This document shows, one piece after another, positions 1-11,745 of a stretch of DNA of 64,000 bases; the stretch's first letter is position 1; each line of letters starts with the position of its first letter. Below the pieces are notes generated by a model. The model was not told where the DNA came from, ran no database searches, and saw only the letters and a list, made by a program, of their open reading frames with translations. The translations under genes were made by a program, and so were the position numbers. This DNA comes from Theropithecus gelada (Eukaryota > Chordata > Mammalia > Primates > Cercopithecidae), in assembly GCF_003255815.1 (NCBI RefSeq), contig NC_037673.1, positions 88,908,980-88,972,979 on the forward strand, read 5' to 3'.

Positions 1-1292
1 TGATCTTTGACAAACCTGAGAGAAACAAGAAATGGGGAAAGGATTCCCTATTTAATAAATGGTGCTGGGAAAATTGGCTAGCCATAAGTAGAAAGCTGAA
101 ACTGGATCCTTTCCTTACTCCTTATACGAAAATTAATTCAAGATGGATTAGAGACTTAAATGTTAGACCTAATACCATAAAAATCCTAGAGGAAAACCTA
201 GGTAGTACCATTCAGGACATAGGCATGGGCAAAGACTTCATGTCTAAAACACCAAAAGCAACGGCAGCAAAAGCCAAAATTGACAAATGGGATCTCATTA
301 AACTAAAGAGCTTCTGCACAGCAAAAGAAACTACCATCAGAGTGAACAGGCAACCTACAGATTGGGAGAAAATTTTTGCAATCTACTCATCTGACAAAGG
401 GCTAATATCCAGAACCTACAAAGAACTCAAACAAATTTACAAGAAAAAAACAAACAACCCCATCAAAAAGTGGGCAAAGGATATGAATAGACATTTCTCA
501 AAAGAAGACATTCATACAGCCAACAAACACATGAAAAAATGCTCATCATCACTGGCCATCAGAGAAATGCAAATCAAAACCACAATGAGATACCATCTCA
601 CACCAGTTAGAATGGCGATCATTCAAAAGTCAGGAAACAACAGGTGCTGGAGAGGATGTGGAGAAATAGGAACACTTTTACACTGTTGGTGGGATTGTAA
701 ACTAGTTCAACCATTATGGAAAACAGTATGGCGATTCCTCAAGGATCTAGAACTAGATGTACCATATGACCCAGCCATCCCATTACTGGGTATATACCCA
801 AAGGATTATAAATTATGCTGCTATAAAGACACATGCACACGTATGTTTATTGCAGCACTATTCACAATAGCAAAGACTTGGAATCAACCCAAATGTCCAT
901 CAGTGACAGATTGGATTAAGAAAATGTGGCATATATACACCATGGAAAACTATGCAGCCATAAAAAAGGATGAGTTTGTCTCCTTTGTAGGGACATGGAT
1001 GCAGCTGGAATCCATCATTCTTAGCAAACTATCACAAGAACAGAAAACCAAACACCGCATGTTCTCACTCATAGGTGGGAACTGAACAATGAGATCACTT
1101 GGACTCGGGAAGGGGAACATCACACACCGGGGCCTATCATGGGGAGGGGGGCGGGGGGAGGGATTGCATTGGGAGTTATACCTGATGTAAATGACGAGTT
1201 GATGGGTGCAGCACACCAACAAGGCACAAGTATACATATGTAACAAACCTGCACGTTATGCACATGTACCCTACAACTTACAGTATAATAAT

Positions 1293-1323
<31 letters not shown>

Positions 1324-1325
1324 AA
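1..1325 (+). mobile_element. L1 (older L1PA type), 3' part with poly(A)
   Basis: This is the 3' end of a LINE-1 that probably continues left of the window. It holds the ORF2 C-terminus, a 3'UTR with a G-rich tract at 1139-1162, an AATAATAAATAA-type end and a 21-base A run at 1305-1325. The 3'UTR variants are shared with the short L1 at 61770-62115. Directly after the A run the sequence is again L1, from the ORF2 endonuclease region. This fits nested insertion into another L1 at an A-rich site. The left target duplication is outside the window. Confidence 0.95.
3..1085 (+). pseudogene. L1 ORF2 C-terminal fragment, open from window edge to native stop
   Basis: The frame is open from the left edge to TGA at 1083-1085, about 360 residues without a stop. 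An internal Met lies at 225. In full L1 this is the C-terminal third of ORF2p, the endonuclease/reverse transcriptase that copies L1 RNA at nicked chromosomal DNA. The CX3CX7HX4C cysteine-rich motif of the C-terminus is intact near 640-700 (CWRGC, then H, then C after WWD). Endonuclease and RT domains are not in view, so activity cannot be judged. It is called a pseudogene because the 3'UTR type is that of an old, inactive L1PA lineage; the open frame is the odd point. Confidence 0.85.
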
Positions 1326-3799
1326 CAAAGATCAAAAGTGACAAACAAGGCCATTACATAATGGTAAAGGGATCAATTCAACAAGAAGTGCTAACTATCC
1401 TAAATATATATGCACCCGATACAGGAAAACCCAGATTCACAAAGCAAGTCCTTAGAAACCTACAAAGAGACTTAGACTCCCAGACATTAATAATGGGAGA
1501 CTTTAACACCCCACTGTCAACATTAGACAGATCAACGAGACAGAAAGTTAACAAGGATATCTAGGAATTGAACTCGACTCTGCACCAAGCAGACCTAATA
1601 GACATCTACGGAACTCTCCACTCCAAATCAATAGAATATACATTCTTCTCAGCACCACATCGCACTTATTCCAAAATTGACCACATAGTTGGAAGTAAAT
1701 TACTCCTCAACAAATGTAAAAGAACAGAAATTATAACAAACTGTCTCTCAGACCACAGTGCAATCAAACTAGAATTCAGGATTAAGAAACTCAATCAAAA
1801 CCGCTCAACTACATGGAAACTGAACAACCTGCTCCTGAATGACTACTGGGTACATAACGAAATTAAGGCAGAAATAAAGATGTTCTTTGAAACCAATGGG
1901 AACAAAGACACAACATACCAGAATCTCTGGGACACATTTAAAGCAGTGTGTAGAGGGAAATTTATAGCACTAAATGCCCACAAGAGAAAGCAGGAAAGAT
2001 CTAAAATTGACACCCTAACATCACAATTAAAAGAACTAGAGAAGCAAAAGCAAACACATTCAAAAGCTAACAGAAGGTAAGAAATACCTAAGATCAGAGC
2101 AGAACCAAAGGAGATAAAGACACAAAAAACCCTTCAAAAAATCAATGAATCCAGGAGCTGGTTTTTTGAAAAGATCAACAAAATTGATAGACCACTAGCA
2201 AGACTAATAAAGAAGAAAAGAGAGAAGAATCAAATAGATGCAATAAAAAATGATAAAGGGGATATCACCACTGATCCCACAGAAATACAAACTACCATCA
2301 TAGAATACTATAAACACCTCCATGTAAATAAACTAGAAAATCTAGAAGAAATGGATAAATTCCTGGACACATACATCCTCCCAAGACTAAATCAGGAAAA
2401 ACTTGAATATCTGAATAGACCAATAACAGGCTCTGAAATTGAGGCAATAATTAATAGCCTACCAACCAAAAAGAGTCCAGGACCAGACAGATTTGCAGCC
2501 AAATTCTACCAGAGGTACAAAGAGGGGCTGGTACCATTCCTTCTGAAACTATTCCAATCAATAGAAAAAGAGAGAATCCTCCCTAACTCATTTTATGAGG
2601 CCAGCATCATCCTGATACCAAAGCCTGGCAGAGACACACACAAAAAAGAAAATTTTAGACCAGTATCCCTGATGAACATCGATGCAAAAATCCTCAATAA
2701 AATACTGGCAAACCGAATCCAGCACCACATCAAAAAGCTTATCCACCACAATCAAGTTTGCTTCATCACTGGGATGCAAGGCTGGTTCAACATATGCAAA
2801 TCAATAAATGTAATCCATCATATAAACAGAACCAAAGACAAAAACCACATGATTATCTCAGTAGATGCAGAAAAGGCCTTTGACAAAATTCAACAGCCCT
2901 TCATGCTAAAAACTCTCAATAAACTAGGTATTGATGGGACGTACATCAAAATAATAAGAGCTATTTATGACAAACCCACAGCCAATATCATACTGAATGA
3001 GCAAAAGCTGGAAGTATTCCCTTGGAAAACTGGCAGAAGACAGGGATGCCCTCTCTCACCACTCCTATTCAACACAGTGTTGGAAGTTCTGGCCAAGGCA
3101 ATCAGGGAGGAGAAAGAAATAAACGATATTCAATTAGGAAAAGAGGAAATCAAATTGTCCCTGTTTGCAGATGACATGATTGTATATTTAGAAAACCCCA
3201 TCGTTTCAGCCCAAAATCTCCTGAAGCTGATAAGCAACTTCAGCAAAGTCTTAGGATACAAAATCAATGTGCAAAAATCACAAGCATTCCTATACACCAA
3301 TAACAGAGAAACAGAGAGCCAAAACATGAGTGAACTCCCATTCACTATTGCTTCAAAGAGAATAAAATACCTAGGAATCCAACTTACAAGGGATGTGAAG
3401 GACCTCTTTAAGGTTTGACTACAAACCACTACTCAATGAAATAAAAGAGGACACAAACAAATGGAAGAACATTCCATGCTCATAGATAGAAAGAATCAAT
3501 ATCATGAAAATGGCCATAGTGCCCAAGGTAATTTATAGATTCAATACCATTCCCATCAAGCTACCAATGACTTTCTTCACAGAATTGGAAAAAACTCCTT
3601 TAAAGTTCATACAAAACCAAAAAAGAGCCCTCATTGCCAAGACAATCTGAAGCCAAAAGACCAAAGCTGGATGCATCGCGCTACCCGACTTCAAACTATA
3701 CTACAAGGCTACAGTAACCAAAACAGCATGGTACTGGTACCAAAACAGAGATATAGACCAATGGAACAGAACCCTCAGAAATAATACCACACATCTACA
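1326..3799 (+). mobile_element. L1 (L1PA-like) ORF2 body, no 3' end
   Basis: This L1 ORF2 sequence starts in the endonuclease domain and runs through the reverse transcriptase to the CACATCTACA stretch before the C-terminal region. It then stops without 3'UTR or poly(A). The left end abuts the poly(A) of the preceding L1, which fits that L1 having inserted into this one; the 5' part would then lie left of the window. The 3' loss is unexplained. The break is within about 7 bases of the L1 coordinate at which the window itself begins. Confidence 0.9.
1361..3429 (+). pseudogene. Broken L1 ORF2 (endonuclease and reverse transcriptase)
   Basis: The reading frame matches L1 ORF2p in three open blocks. 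Block 1361-1564 holds the endonuclease core with the GDFNTP motif and ends in a TAG at 1562. Block 1568-2080 continues the endonuclease (SDHSA motif) and ends in a TAA replacing Gln. Block 2351-3418 holds the reverse transcriptase with ARxQGCPLSPLLFN-like and FADD motifs, the latter being the catalytic Asp pair. After 3415 a frame change gives an early stop. At least three inactivating lesions plus a missing C-terminus make it non-functional. Confidence 0.9.
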
Positions 3800-4017
3800 T
3801 AATTATAAGGTCATTCTACTGCATTGTAAAATCACACAATACATTCCAAAGACCACTGGAAATTAATTTAGAATTATCTAATGTTTTATACAATGCATAC
3901 TATTTCCTGCTTTCAATTATAAAGATAACTGAGAACAGTCTCTATTAAAAAATATACTATGTTTCAAAACAATAAATTATACTATAATGTGAAATACTCT
4001 AATTTTGTTAAAATTCA

Positions 4018-4020
<3 letters not shown>
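3800..4020. other. Short AT-rich spacer
   Basis: Between the broken end of the L1 and the next Alu lie about 220 bases of AT-rich sequence that I cannot assign. The last 13 bases are the left target-site duplication of the Alu. Confidence 0.5.
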
Positions 4021-4051
<31 letters not shown>

Positions 4052-4330
4052 GAGATAGAGTTTCACTCTTGTTGCCTAGGCTGGGGTGCAATGGTGCGAT
4101 CTCGGCTCACCACAACCTCCGCCTCCCAGGTTCAAGCAATTCTCCTGCCTCAGCCTCCTGAGTAGCTGGGATTACAGGCATGCACCACCACGCCCGGCTA
4201 ATTTTGTATTTTTAGTAGAGACGGGGTTTCTCCATGTTGAGGCTGGTCTCGAACTCCTGACCTCAGGTGATCCACCCGCCTCGGCCTCCCAAAGTGCTGG
4301 GATTACAGGTGTGAGCCACTGCACCTGGTC
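4021..4330 (-). mobile_element. AluS-type SINE
   Basis: A full-length Alu in reverse orientation, seen as a T run followed by the complement of the right and left arms. The GACCTCAGGTGATCC form of the left arm fits AluS. It is flanked by a perfect 13-bp target-site duplication, TTAAAATTCATAT, at 4008-4020 and 4331-4343. A short (TA)n tract precedes the T run. Short ORFs here are Alu translations, not genes. Confidence 0.95.
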
Positions 4331-4344
4331 TTAAAATTCATATT

Positions 4345-6176
4345 TTTAGCAGAAGTACAAAAATACATAATAACACTGTTACTCTTATGGAACATTAACA
4401 AAAAGTCTTAAACAGTTTGACAAGAACTTTCATTTTCACCTATAAAGGATTAACTATGAGAACTGCCTTCCAATCATAAATACCAGAAAACTGAATAATA
4501 TATATGAAACAAGAGTTTTCAGACACTGGATAACAGAAGGAAAACAAACTAGCTGAGCCCTCTGATTGCCCCAGCTTATCACCCAGAAGCATTTTCCAGG
4601 CTATAGAGCAGAATCCACACAGAGCCCAGCAGTCACAGTGAGCTCAGGAGACAGAGACAGGGATCTGGGTAAGTTGATACAACTAGAATTGGTGGAGATT
4701 ATCAGACAGGAGGTAGCTAAATGGAAAGAGAACTCTAAAGATCTTACAGAAGGTCTTCTGTAATCTATGGCTGACTATTCATCTGCATATGCATGAAGTG
4801 AAACTCCTCAAGGCTGAGGAAAGAAACATCAGGAAGCAGTATACCAAATAATTTCCACAGTTCATGCAGAGATAAGAATTAATTCTCATTTGCCAGAGTG
4901 GAGAGGCCATATAGTACACGAGGTATTTGTAGAGTTAGCAGTAAGACTAACTTAGCCATAGACTAAAGGCTCTTCTGGAACCCTTTAACAAAGCAAACAA
5001 TGAAAGGATAAAACTGATCCCAAGTAATTTAAATGCATGCCAAAACAAAGTCCAACCACCTTAAAGGAATAAAACAAAACCCAGTATCCAACAACATAAA
5101 ATTCATAATATCCAGCATCTGTTCAAAAAAATATTACAAAGCAAGAAAGGTTACCCATAATCCAAAGAAAACACAATCAATAGAAACCTGGAGAAAAAGA
5201 AATAAATAGAATGACAGGAGAAGTAGAATTGGCAGAAAAGGACACTAAAACAACTATCATAAATATGTTCAAGAATGCAGAAGAAAACATGAACATGTTG
5301 AAGAAATAATGAAGATATTTTTAAAGATCCACTAGAAGTCTGAATTACAGAATATAAAATGAAAATTACATTGAATATAAACAGCAGAATAAAAGTGGCA
5401 GAAGACAAGATCAGTGAACTTGGAATACATCACAAAACAAGCTACCCAGAACAAAACACAAGTAGAAAAAGACCCCCCAAAATAGAGTCTCGGGTACCTG
5501 TACGACCATATCATGCAGACTAATATATATGTAAGTGGAGTCCCAGAAAGAAAAGGACAAAGAAAAAAAATTTGAAAAAAATTACTATGGATTTTCTAAA
5601 TTCTGTAAAAATAAATAACAGATGCAAATCAGCTCAAGAAATTCTGAGCAGAATAAACCTGAAAAAAAATCCGCACATAATAACATCATAACATAATAAT
5701 AATATCATAACATCATATCAAACCACAACATAATCAAACTTCTGGAAATGAGAAATAAAGAGACTATCTTAAAAGCAGCCAGACAGCAGGAAAAAAAGAC
5801 ACATTTTGTGCAGAAGAATAAAACCAAGAATGACAGAAAACTTCTCATCAAAAGCTAGGTAAGTCAAAAGACAATGGAGTGACATCTTTAAAGTACTGAA
5901 GCAAAAAACAAATGAAAAAAACACACATTCTATACTGGAAAAAATATATCTTTTAAAAAATGAGGGCAAAATACAGACCTTTTCCAGACAGACAAATACT
6001 GAGAGAAATTGATGCTATCAGACTGGAACCACAAGAAATGTTAAAGTTCTTCATTAGAAAGGATAAAAAATTAAACCAGAAAGAAATATAACTCTACACA
6101 AAAAGGAAAAAAGTACCATAAATGGTAAATATGTGAGTAAAAGTAATAAATGTTTTCCTCATATTTTAATCTTTTT
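4345..6176 (+). mobile_element. Old L1 (L1M-like), 5' region and ORF1-like part
   Basis: A strongly decayed LINE-1. From about 4480 the text resembles the 5'UTR of mammalian-wide L1s; 5100-6100 resembles ORF1 (coiled-coil and RNA-binding region) with many stops and frameshifts. It is continuous in L1 order with 7441-8782, so the AluJ at 6189 and the LTR at 6517 entered it later. The first 130 bases are uncertain. Confidence 0.7.
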
Positions 6177-6188
6177 AAAAGATAAAGG

Positions 6189-6502
6189 AGCTGGGTGCAG
6201 TGGCTCATACCTGTAATCTCAGCACTTTGGGAGGTCGAGGCAGGATTGCTTGAGCCCAGGAGTTTGAGACAAGCCTGGGCAATATGACAAGACCTCATCC
6301 CTACTGAAAATCAATATTTAAAAAATTAGCTAGGCATTGTGGCACGTGACTGTAGTTCCAGCTACTCAGGAGCCTGAGGCAGGAGGATCCCTTGAACCCA
6401 GGAGGTGGAGGTTGTAGTGAGACATGATTGCACCACTGCACTCCACTCCACTCCAGTCTGGCAACAGAGGCAAACCCTGTCTCATAAAAAGAATATAAAA
6501 GA
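6189..6502 (+). mobile_element. AluJ-like SINE
   Basis: A full-length, diverged Alu in direct orientation. It begins GGAGCTGGGTGCAGTGG, has an A-rich middle linker near 6315 and an interrupted A tail. The TTGCTTGAGCCCAGGAG form of the left arm fits AluJ. Target-site duplication AAAAGATAAAGGAG lies at 6177-6190 and 6503-6516, overlapping the first bases of the Alu by identity. Confidence 0.93.
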
Positions 6503-6542
6503 AAAAGATAAAGGAGATTACCCAAAGCAATTACAATGTATT

Positions 6543-6608
6543 GTAAGCTTTTGTGATTTAATAACAATATATTTAGTAAGCTTTTGTGATATAATAAAAA
6601 TACATTTA
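6543..6608 (+). repeat. 33-bp tandem duplication
   Basis: Two adjacent copies of a 33-base unit starting GTAAGCTTTTGTGAT, at 6543-6575 and 6576-6608. They differ at a few bases. Confidence 0.85.
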
Positions 6609-6616
6609 GTCTCTGC

Positions 6617-6775
6617 CCTCAGTTCCTGAGACAGAACTCCTAAAACCTTTGTAGTTAGGAGTACTAGAAGAATCTTTTGTTCTAATATTTGGTCTTTTAC
6701 CCCAGTTTCTGCCACAGACCTCCTAAAACCTTTGTAATTTCCTAAGTGTTAGTAGTATCTTTCGCTCTAACGAGG
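6617..6775 (+). repeat. ~83-85-bp imperfect tandem duplication in LTR
   Basis: The phrase CTCCTAAAACCTTTGTA occurs twice, preceded by ACAGA at 6631 and again at 6714. Each is followed by a similar tail ending in CTCTAA or TTCTAA. The period is about 83-85 bases. Confidence 0.75.
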
Positions 6776-8022
6776 TAACTCTTGGTGGACTCCTGAATAG
6801 CCTCAGAACTATTCAGGGACTAGTTGCCAGGGGGAGCCAACCATGTGAGTAGAAGGTTGGAACTTTCAGCCCTACCCTCAGACCTCCGGGGATGGGGAAA
6901 GGGGTTAAAAGTTGAGTTGATCACCAATGGCCAATGACTTAATCAATCACGCCTACATGATGAAACCTCCATAACAATCCCTCAACTACAGGGTTCAGAG
7001 AGCTTCTGCACTGCTGAACATGGAAGTGCCTGGAGGGTGGTGCACCCTGAGAGGCCATGGAAGCTCTATGCCTCTTCCCACACACCTTGTCCTACACATC
7101 TCTTCCAACTGGCTGTTTGTCTATATCCTTTGTATTATCCTCTATAATAAATGTGCCCGTTTACTAAAGTAGAGTGTTTCCCTGAGTTTTGTAAGGCACT
7201 CCAACAAATTAATGAACCCAAGGATGGGGTCATGAGAACCACTGATTTACAGCTGGTTAGTCAAAAGTGCAAGTAACAACCTGGACTTGGGGCTGGCATC
7301 TGAAGTGAAGTGAGGTCTTGTGGCTCTGAACCCTTAACCTGTGACAATCCCCACACACAGTTTGACGACCCCAAGTGAAGTATCCAGTATTCTGTTAAAT
7401 ATATGAGAGGAGAAAAAAAAAGTTTATCTCCTTCTTTTACAGGTTCACAAAATATGAAGTAAAATGTATGATACTAGCACTATTGTAAGGTTCTTCCCCA
7501 TATGTAAAGTTGTATGATATTATGTAAAGATAGGCTGTGATAAGTTAAAGACGTGTGTTTTAAACCCCTGAACAATCACTAGTAAATTAAAACAAAGAGG
7601 TATATGGTTAATAAGTCAACAGAAGAGAAGATGGGACAAATAGGAAAACAAAGCAAGATAATAAATTTAAACTCAACCATATCAATAACAACATTAGAGA
7701 CCGACAGATTGGATTTAAAATGAAGGAAAAACAAAAGGGAATAGAGAAACTTACTTTAAACATAAAGACACAAATAGGTTAAAAGTAAAAAGTGCAAATA
7801 GATATACCATATAAACACAAATTAGAAGAAAGTTGGAGAGAATGTATTAATATCAGATGAGGTAGACTTCAGATCAAAGAATAGTACTAGGGATCATATT
7901 AAGTAACACACACATACAAAAATACAAAGGATCATCCCAAAAGACATAGAAAAAGCATTTTTTTTCCAGAAATGTAGTTAAACTTTTGGAAAAAAAAATC
8001 AATGTAATTTACCATGTTAACT

Positions 8023-8046
8023 ACACACACACACACACACACACAC
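8023..8046. repeat. (AC)12 microsatellite
   Basis: Twelve uninterrupted AC units inside the old L1. Confidence 0.95.
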
Positions 8047-8676
8047 CTGAAAAGATGCAGAGAAAGCATTTGACAAAATCCAACACCTATTCATAATAAA
8101 CCCTCAACAAACTAGGAATATAAAGGAACTTCCTCAAACTAATATTTAGGAGCTGATGTCCTACATATGGAAAAAAGACTGCACGCTATTGCCCTAAGAC
8201 TAGGAACAAAGCAAGGACATATCCTCTAACTACTTCTATTCAACATTGCACTGGAAATCCTAGAGAAAAAAATAATAGCAGGCACACAGATTGGAAAGGA
8301 AATAATAAAACTATCTTTTGGTAGCTGGCACGATTATAATTATTTCAATGTAAGGAATATACAAAAAAGTAAAAGAGAAAACAACAACAACCTACCAAAC
8401 TAATAAATGAGTTTGGCAAGGTCATATGATTCAAAGTCAATGTACAAAAATCAATTGTATTTGTATGTTCTAAGAACAAATAGTTGGAAATTATAATTCA
8501 AAAACCAATGTAATTTACAATAGCAACAAAAAAACTGGAAATAATTGGGAATAAATTTAACAAACTATGTGCAAGATCTGTACAATGAAAACTATAAAAC
8601 ACTGCTGACAAATGTTAAAGATATCCTACATACATGAAGAGATGTACCGTGTTTATGGATCAGAAGATCCAATACT

Positions 8677-8735
8677 AAATACTTTTTAAAGATGTTAATA
8701 CTTTAAAGATGTTAAATACTTTTTAAAGATGTTAA
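8677..8735 (+). repeat. Triplicated ~17-21-bp unit
   Basis: Three successive copies of AATACTTTTTAAAGATGTTA-like sequence; the middle copy is shortened in its T run. Confidence 0.8.
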
Positions 8736-8782
8736 TTATCCTCAAATTAATCTATAGATGTGATACCATTCCAGTAAAATCA

Positions 8783-9215
8783 ACCCAAAAGCCCATCAAT
8801 GATAGACTGTATAAACAAAATGTGGCACATATACACCGTGCAATACTATGTAGCCATAAAAAGGAACGAGATCATGACCTTTGCAGGACATGGATGGAGA
8901 TGGAAGCCATAATCCTCCACAAACTAACACAGGAACACAAATACAAATACCACATGTTCTCACTTATAAGTGGGAGCTGAATGATGAGAACACATGGACA
9001 CATTGACGGGAACAACACACACTGGGGATTGTCAGAGGGTGGGATATGGGAGGAGGGAGAGCATCAGGAAGAACAGCTACTGGATACTGGGCTTAATACC
9101 TAGATGATGGGATGATCTGTGCAGCAAACCACCATGGCACATGTTTACCCATGTAACAAACCTACATATTTTACACATATACCCCTGAACTTAAAACAAA
9201 AGTGGGAAATATAAA
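8783..9215 (+). mobile_element. 5'-truncated L1 (L1PB or old L1PA), 3' end
   Basis: Contains the last ~60 codons of ORF2 followed by a 3'UTR with TACTGGATACTGGGCTTAATACC, diagnostic of L1s older than the L1PA copies elsewhere here. It ends in an A-rich tail. It appears to have inserted at the end of the old L1; the target duplication is not clear. Confidence 0.85.
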
Positions 9216-9829
9216 AAAACTTAAGTCACTTGGGCAGAATAGGGACTCAAAATACAAACTGAGTTACAAAAAAAATAAGAAGTAGTACAATCATTCAACA
9301 TCAGACGTTGTAGACTGAGATGTAGTTCTACAGACTGCTGTATTACCCTCAAAGCAAAGAGGTTTTCAAAGGAATGTGGAAGCATTTTATTTTATTTATT
9401 TTTTAGATCAATTGTGCCAAATAAATACTGGATTTTTAAATATGCCCTACAGATGGGCCATCAAAGTGCAACACTTTGAATAATTACTACTATATGGACT
9501 ATAGAAGTAGGTTCTTCTGATGACATCTATAATAATTTTACTAGACAAGCTGAGTTATTAAGCACAGTTTTTCAGTTTCCCAAACACATCTGTAGGTAAT
9601 AAATTATATATGACAAGTCTAGATGATTGGCAACACTGGCCAAAATGAGTAAAACTTACTCATTCTGCAACTATTTAAACAAGTTTAATAACAATACCAA
9701 CAAAATCCACTGGTTTGCATTGGGGAAAGTGTTGGTCTGAGGCATTAATAGAGAAAGCAAAGAGATTAGCATGAAATATGTATGTATATGTGTATGTGAA
9801 AAATTACATTTTCTAATTTTTCTAAAATG
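9216..9829. other. Unassigned single-copy-looking DNA
   Basis: About 600 bases of AT-rich sequence with no coding frame, promoter or repeat that I can identify. Confidence 0.5.
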
Positions 9830-9834
9830 ACCAG

Positions 9835-10181
9835 TGATATGGTTTGGCTGCGTCCCTGCCCAAATCTCATCTTGAATTGTAACTCCCACAATTTCCAAAC
9901 CTGGTGGGAGGTGATTGAGTTATGGGGGCAGGTCTTTCCCAAGCTGTTCTTGTGACAGTGAATAAGTCTCATGAGATCTGATGGTTTTTAAAAAGGGGAG
10001 TTTCCCTGCACAAGATCTCGTCTCTTGTCCACCACCATGGGAGATATGCCTTTTACCTTCCACCATGATTGTGAGGCCTCCACAGCCATGTGGAATGGTG
10101 AGTCCATTAAACCTATTTTTCTTTATAAATTATGCAGTCTTATCTATGTCTTTATCACCAGCATGAAAATAGAATAATACA
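9835..10181 (+). repeat. 5' LTR of MaLR provirus 1
   Basis: Begins TGATATGG and ends AATAATACA. It carries AGTCCATTAAACC and a CTTTATAAATTA stretch near the 3' end, standing in for the AATAAA signal. It has the GTGAGGCCTCC segment that the 3' LTR has lost. Confidence 0.93.
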
Positions 10182-11745
10182 GTAAATTGGTACCAGTAGA
10201 GTGGGGTGCTGCTGTAAAGATACCCCAAAATGTGAAGGCAACTTTGGAACTGGGTAATAGGCAGAGGTTGGGATACTTTGGAGGGTTCAAGAGAAGACAA
10301 AAAAAATGTGGAAAAGTTTGAAACTTCCTAGAGATTTGTTGAATGGCTTTGACAAAAAAATGCTGATAATGATATGGACAATGAAATCCAGATGTGGTCA
10401 CAGATGGAGATGAGGAGCTTGTTGGGAACTGGAGTAAAGGTGACTCTTGCTATATTTTAACAAAGAGACTGGTGGCATTTAGTCCCTGTCCTAGAGATGT
10501 GTAGAACTTTGAACTTGAGGGGGATGATTTAGGGTATCTGGCAGAAGAAATTTCTAAGCAGCAAAGCATTCAAAAGGTGACTTCAGTGCTGTTAAAAGCA
10601 TTCAGTTTTAAAAGGGAAACAGCATAAAAGTTCAGAAAATTTGCAACCTGATGATGCAATAGAAAAGAAAACCCCATTTTCTGAGGAGAAATTCAAGCCA
10701 GCTGCAGAAATTAGAATAAATAATAAGGAGGCAAATGTTAATTTCCAGGGCAATGGGGAAAATGTCTCCAGGCCATGTCAGAGACCTTTGTGGCAGCCCC
10801 ACCCATCACAGACCCAGAGACCTGGGAGGAAAAAGTGTTTTCCTGGGCCATGCACAGGGCCCCCCTACTGTATGCCACCTAGGGAATTGGTGCCCTGTGT
10901 CTTAGCCACTCTAGCTTTGGTTAAAAGGGGCCATGGTATAGCTCAGGCCATGGCTTCAGAGGGTGAAAGCCCCAAGCCTTGGCAACTTCCACATGATGTT
11001 AAACCTGTGGGTATACAGAATTGAGGTTTAGAAACCTTCACCTAGATTTCAGAGGATGTACGGAACTGTCTGGATGTCCAGGCAGGAGTTTGCTGTGAGG
11101 TGGGGCCCTCATGGAGAACCTCTGCTAGGGCAGTGTGGAAGGGAAATATGGGGTTGAAGCACCCACAGAGAGTCCCCACTGGGGCACTGCCTAGTGGAGC
11201 TGTGAGAAGAGGCCATCATCCCTCAGGCTCCAGAGTGGTAGATCCACCAACAGCTTGCACCATGTGCCTGGAAAAGCCACAGACATTGAATGCCAGCCTA
11301 TCAAAGCAGCCAGGAGGGGGCCTGTACCCTGCAAAGCCACAGGGGTGGAACTACCCAAGACCATGGGAACACACCTCTTGCCATCAGTGTGACCTGAATG
11401 CAAGACATGGAGTCAAAGGAGATAATTTTGGAGATTTAAGATTTGACTGCCCTGCTGGATTTCAGACTTGCATGTGGCCTGTAGCCCCTTTGTTCTGGCC
11501 AATTTCTCCCATTCGGAATGGGTCTATTTTCCCAGTGCTGGTCCATTGTATCTAGGAAGTAACTAACTTGCTTTTGATTTTACAGGCTCATAGACAGAAG
11601 GGACTTGCCTTGTCTCAGATGAGACTTTGAACGGTGGACTTCTGAGTTAGTATTGAAATGAGTTAAGACTTTGGGTGAATGTTGGGAAGGTATGATTGGT
11701 TTTGAAAAGTGAAGACATGAGATTTTGGAGGGGCCAGAGGTGGAA
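10182..11745 (+). other. MaLR internal region (non-coding)
   Basis: Starts with the primer-binding-site position (GTAAATTGGTACC) just after the LTR and ends in a purine-rich run (GGAGGGGCCAGAGGTGGAA). Two moderately long open frames exist but carry no retroviral protein motif. The same internal sequence occurs in reverse at 60317-62238. Confidence 0.9.

Larger units (their letters stand above)
6517..7410 (+). mobile_element. Solo retroviral LTR, family not assigned
   Basis: A long non-coding block interrupts the old L1. It has LTR-like order: a unique region with internal duplications, an AATAAA signal at 7146-7151, then a downstream region rich in GAACC, CCAAGGA and GACAACCTGGAC words typical of primate ERV LTRs. 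No TG...CA ends or 5-bp duplication could be fixed, so both limits are approximate. Two internal tandem duplications are listed separately. Confidence 0.6.
7441..8782 (+). mobile_element. Old L1 (L1M-like), ORF2 region
   Basis: Continuation of the decayed L1 that starts near 4.4 kb. 7560-7960 resembles the endonuclease part of ORF2. 8055-8090 encodes a recognisable EKAFDKIQ-type reverse transcriptase motif, but every frame is broken. A (CA)12 microsatellite and a small triplicated segment (8677-8735) lie inside. It ends where a younger truncated L1 begins. Confidence 0.75.

Noticed and set aside
4566..4763. 65-codon open frame
   Set aside because: Falls in decayed old L1 5' sequence; no support as a gene.
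10641..11555. Two open frames of 127 and 151 codons
   Set aside because: They lie in the MaLR internal region, which is non-coding in all known copies; no retroviral protein motif.
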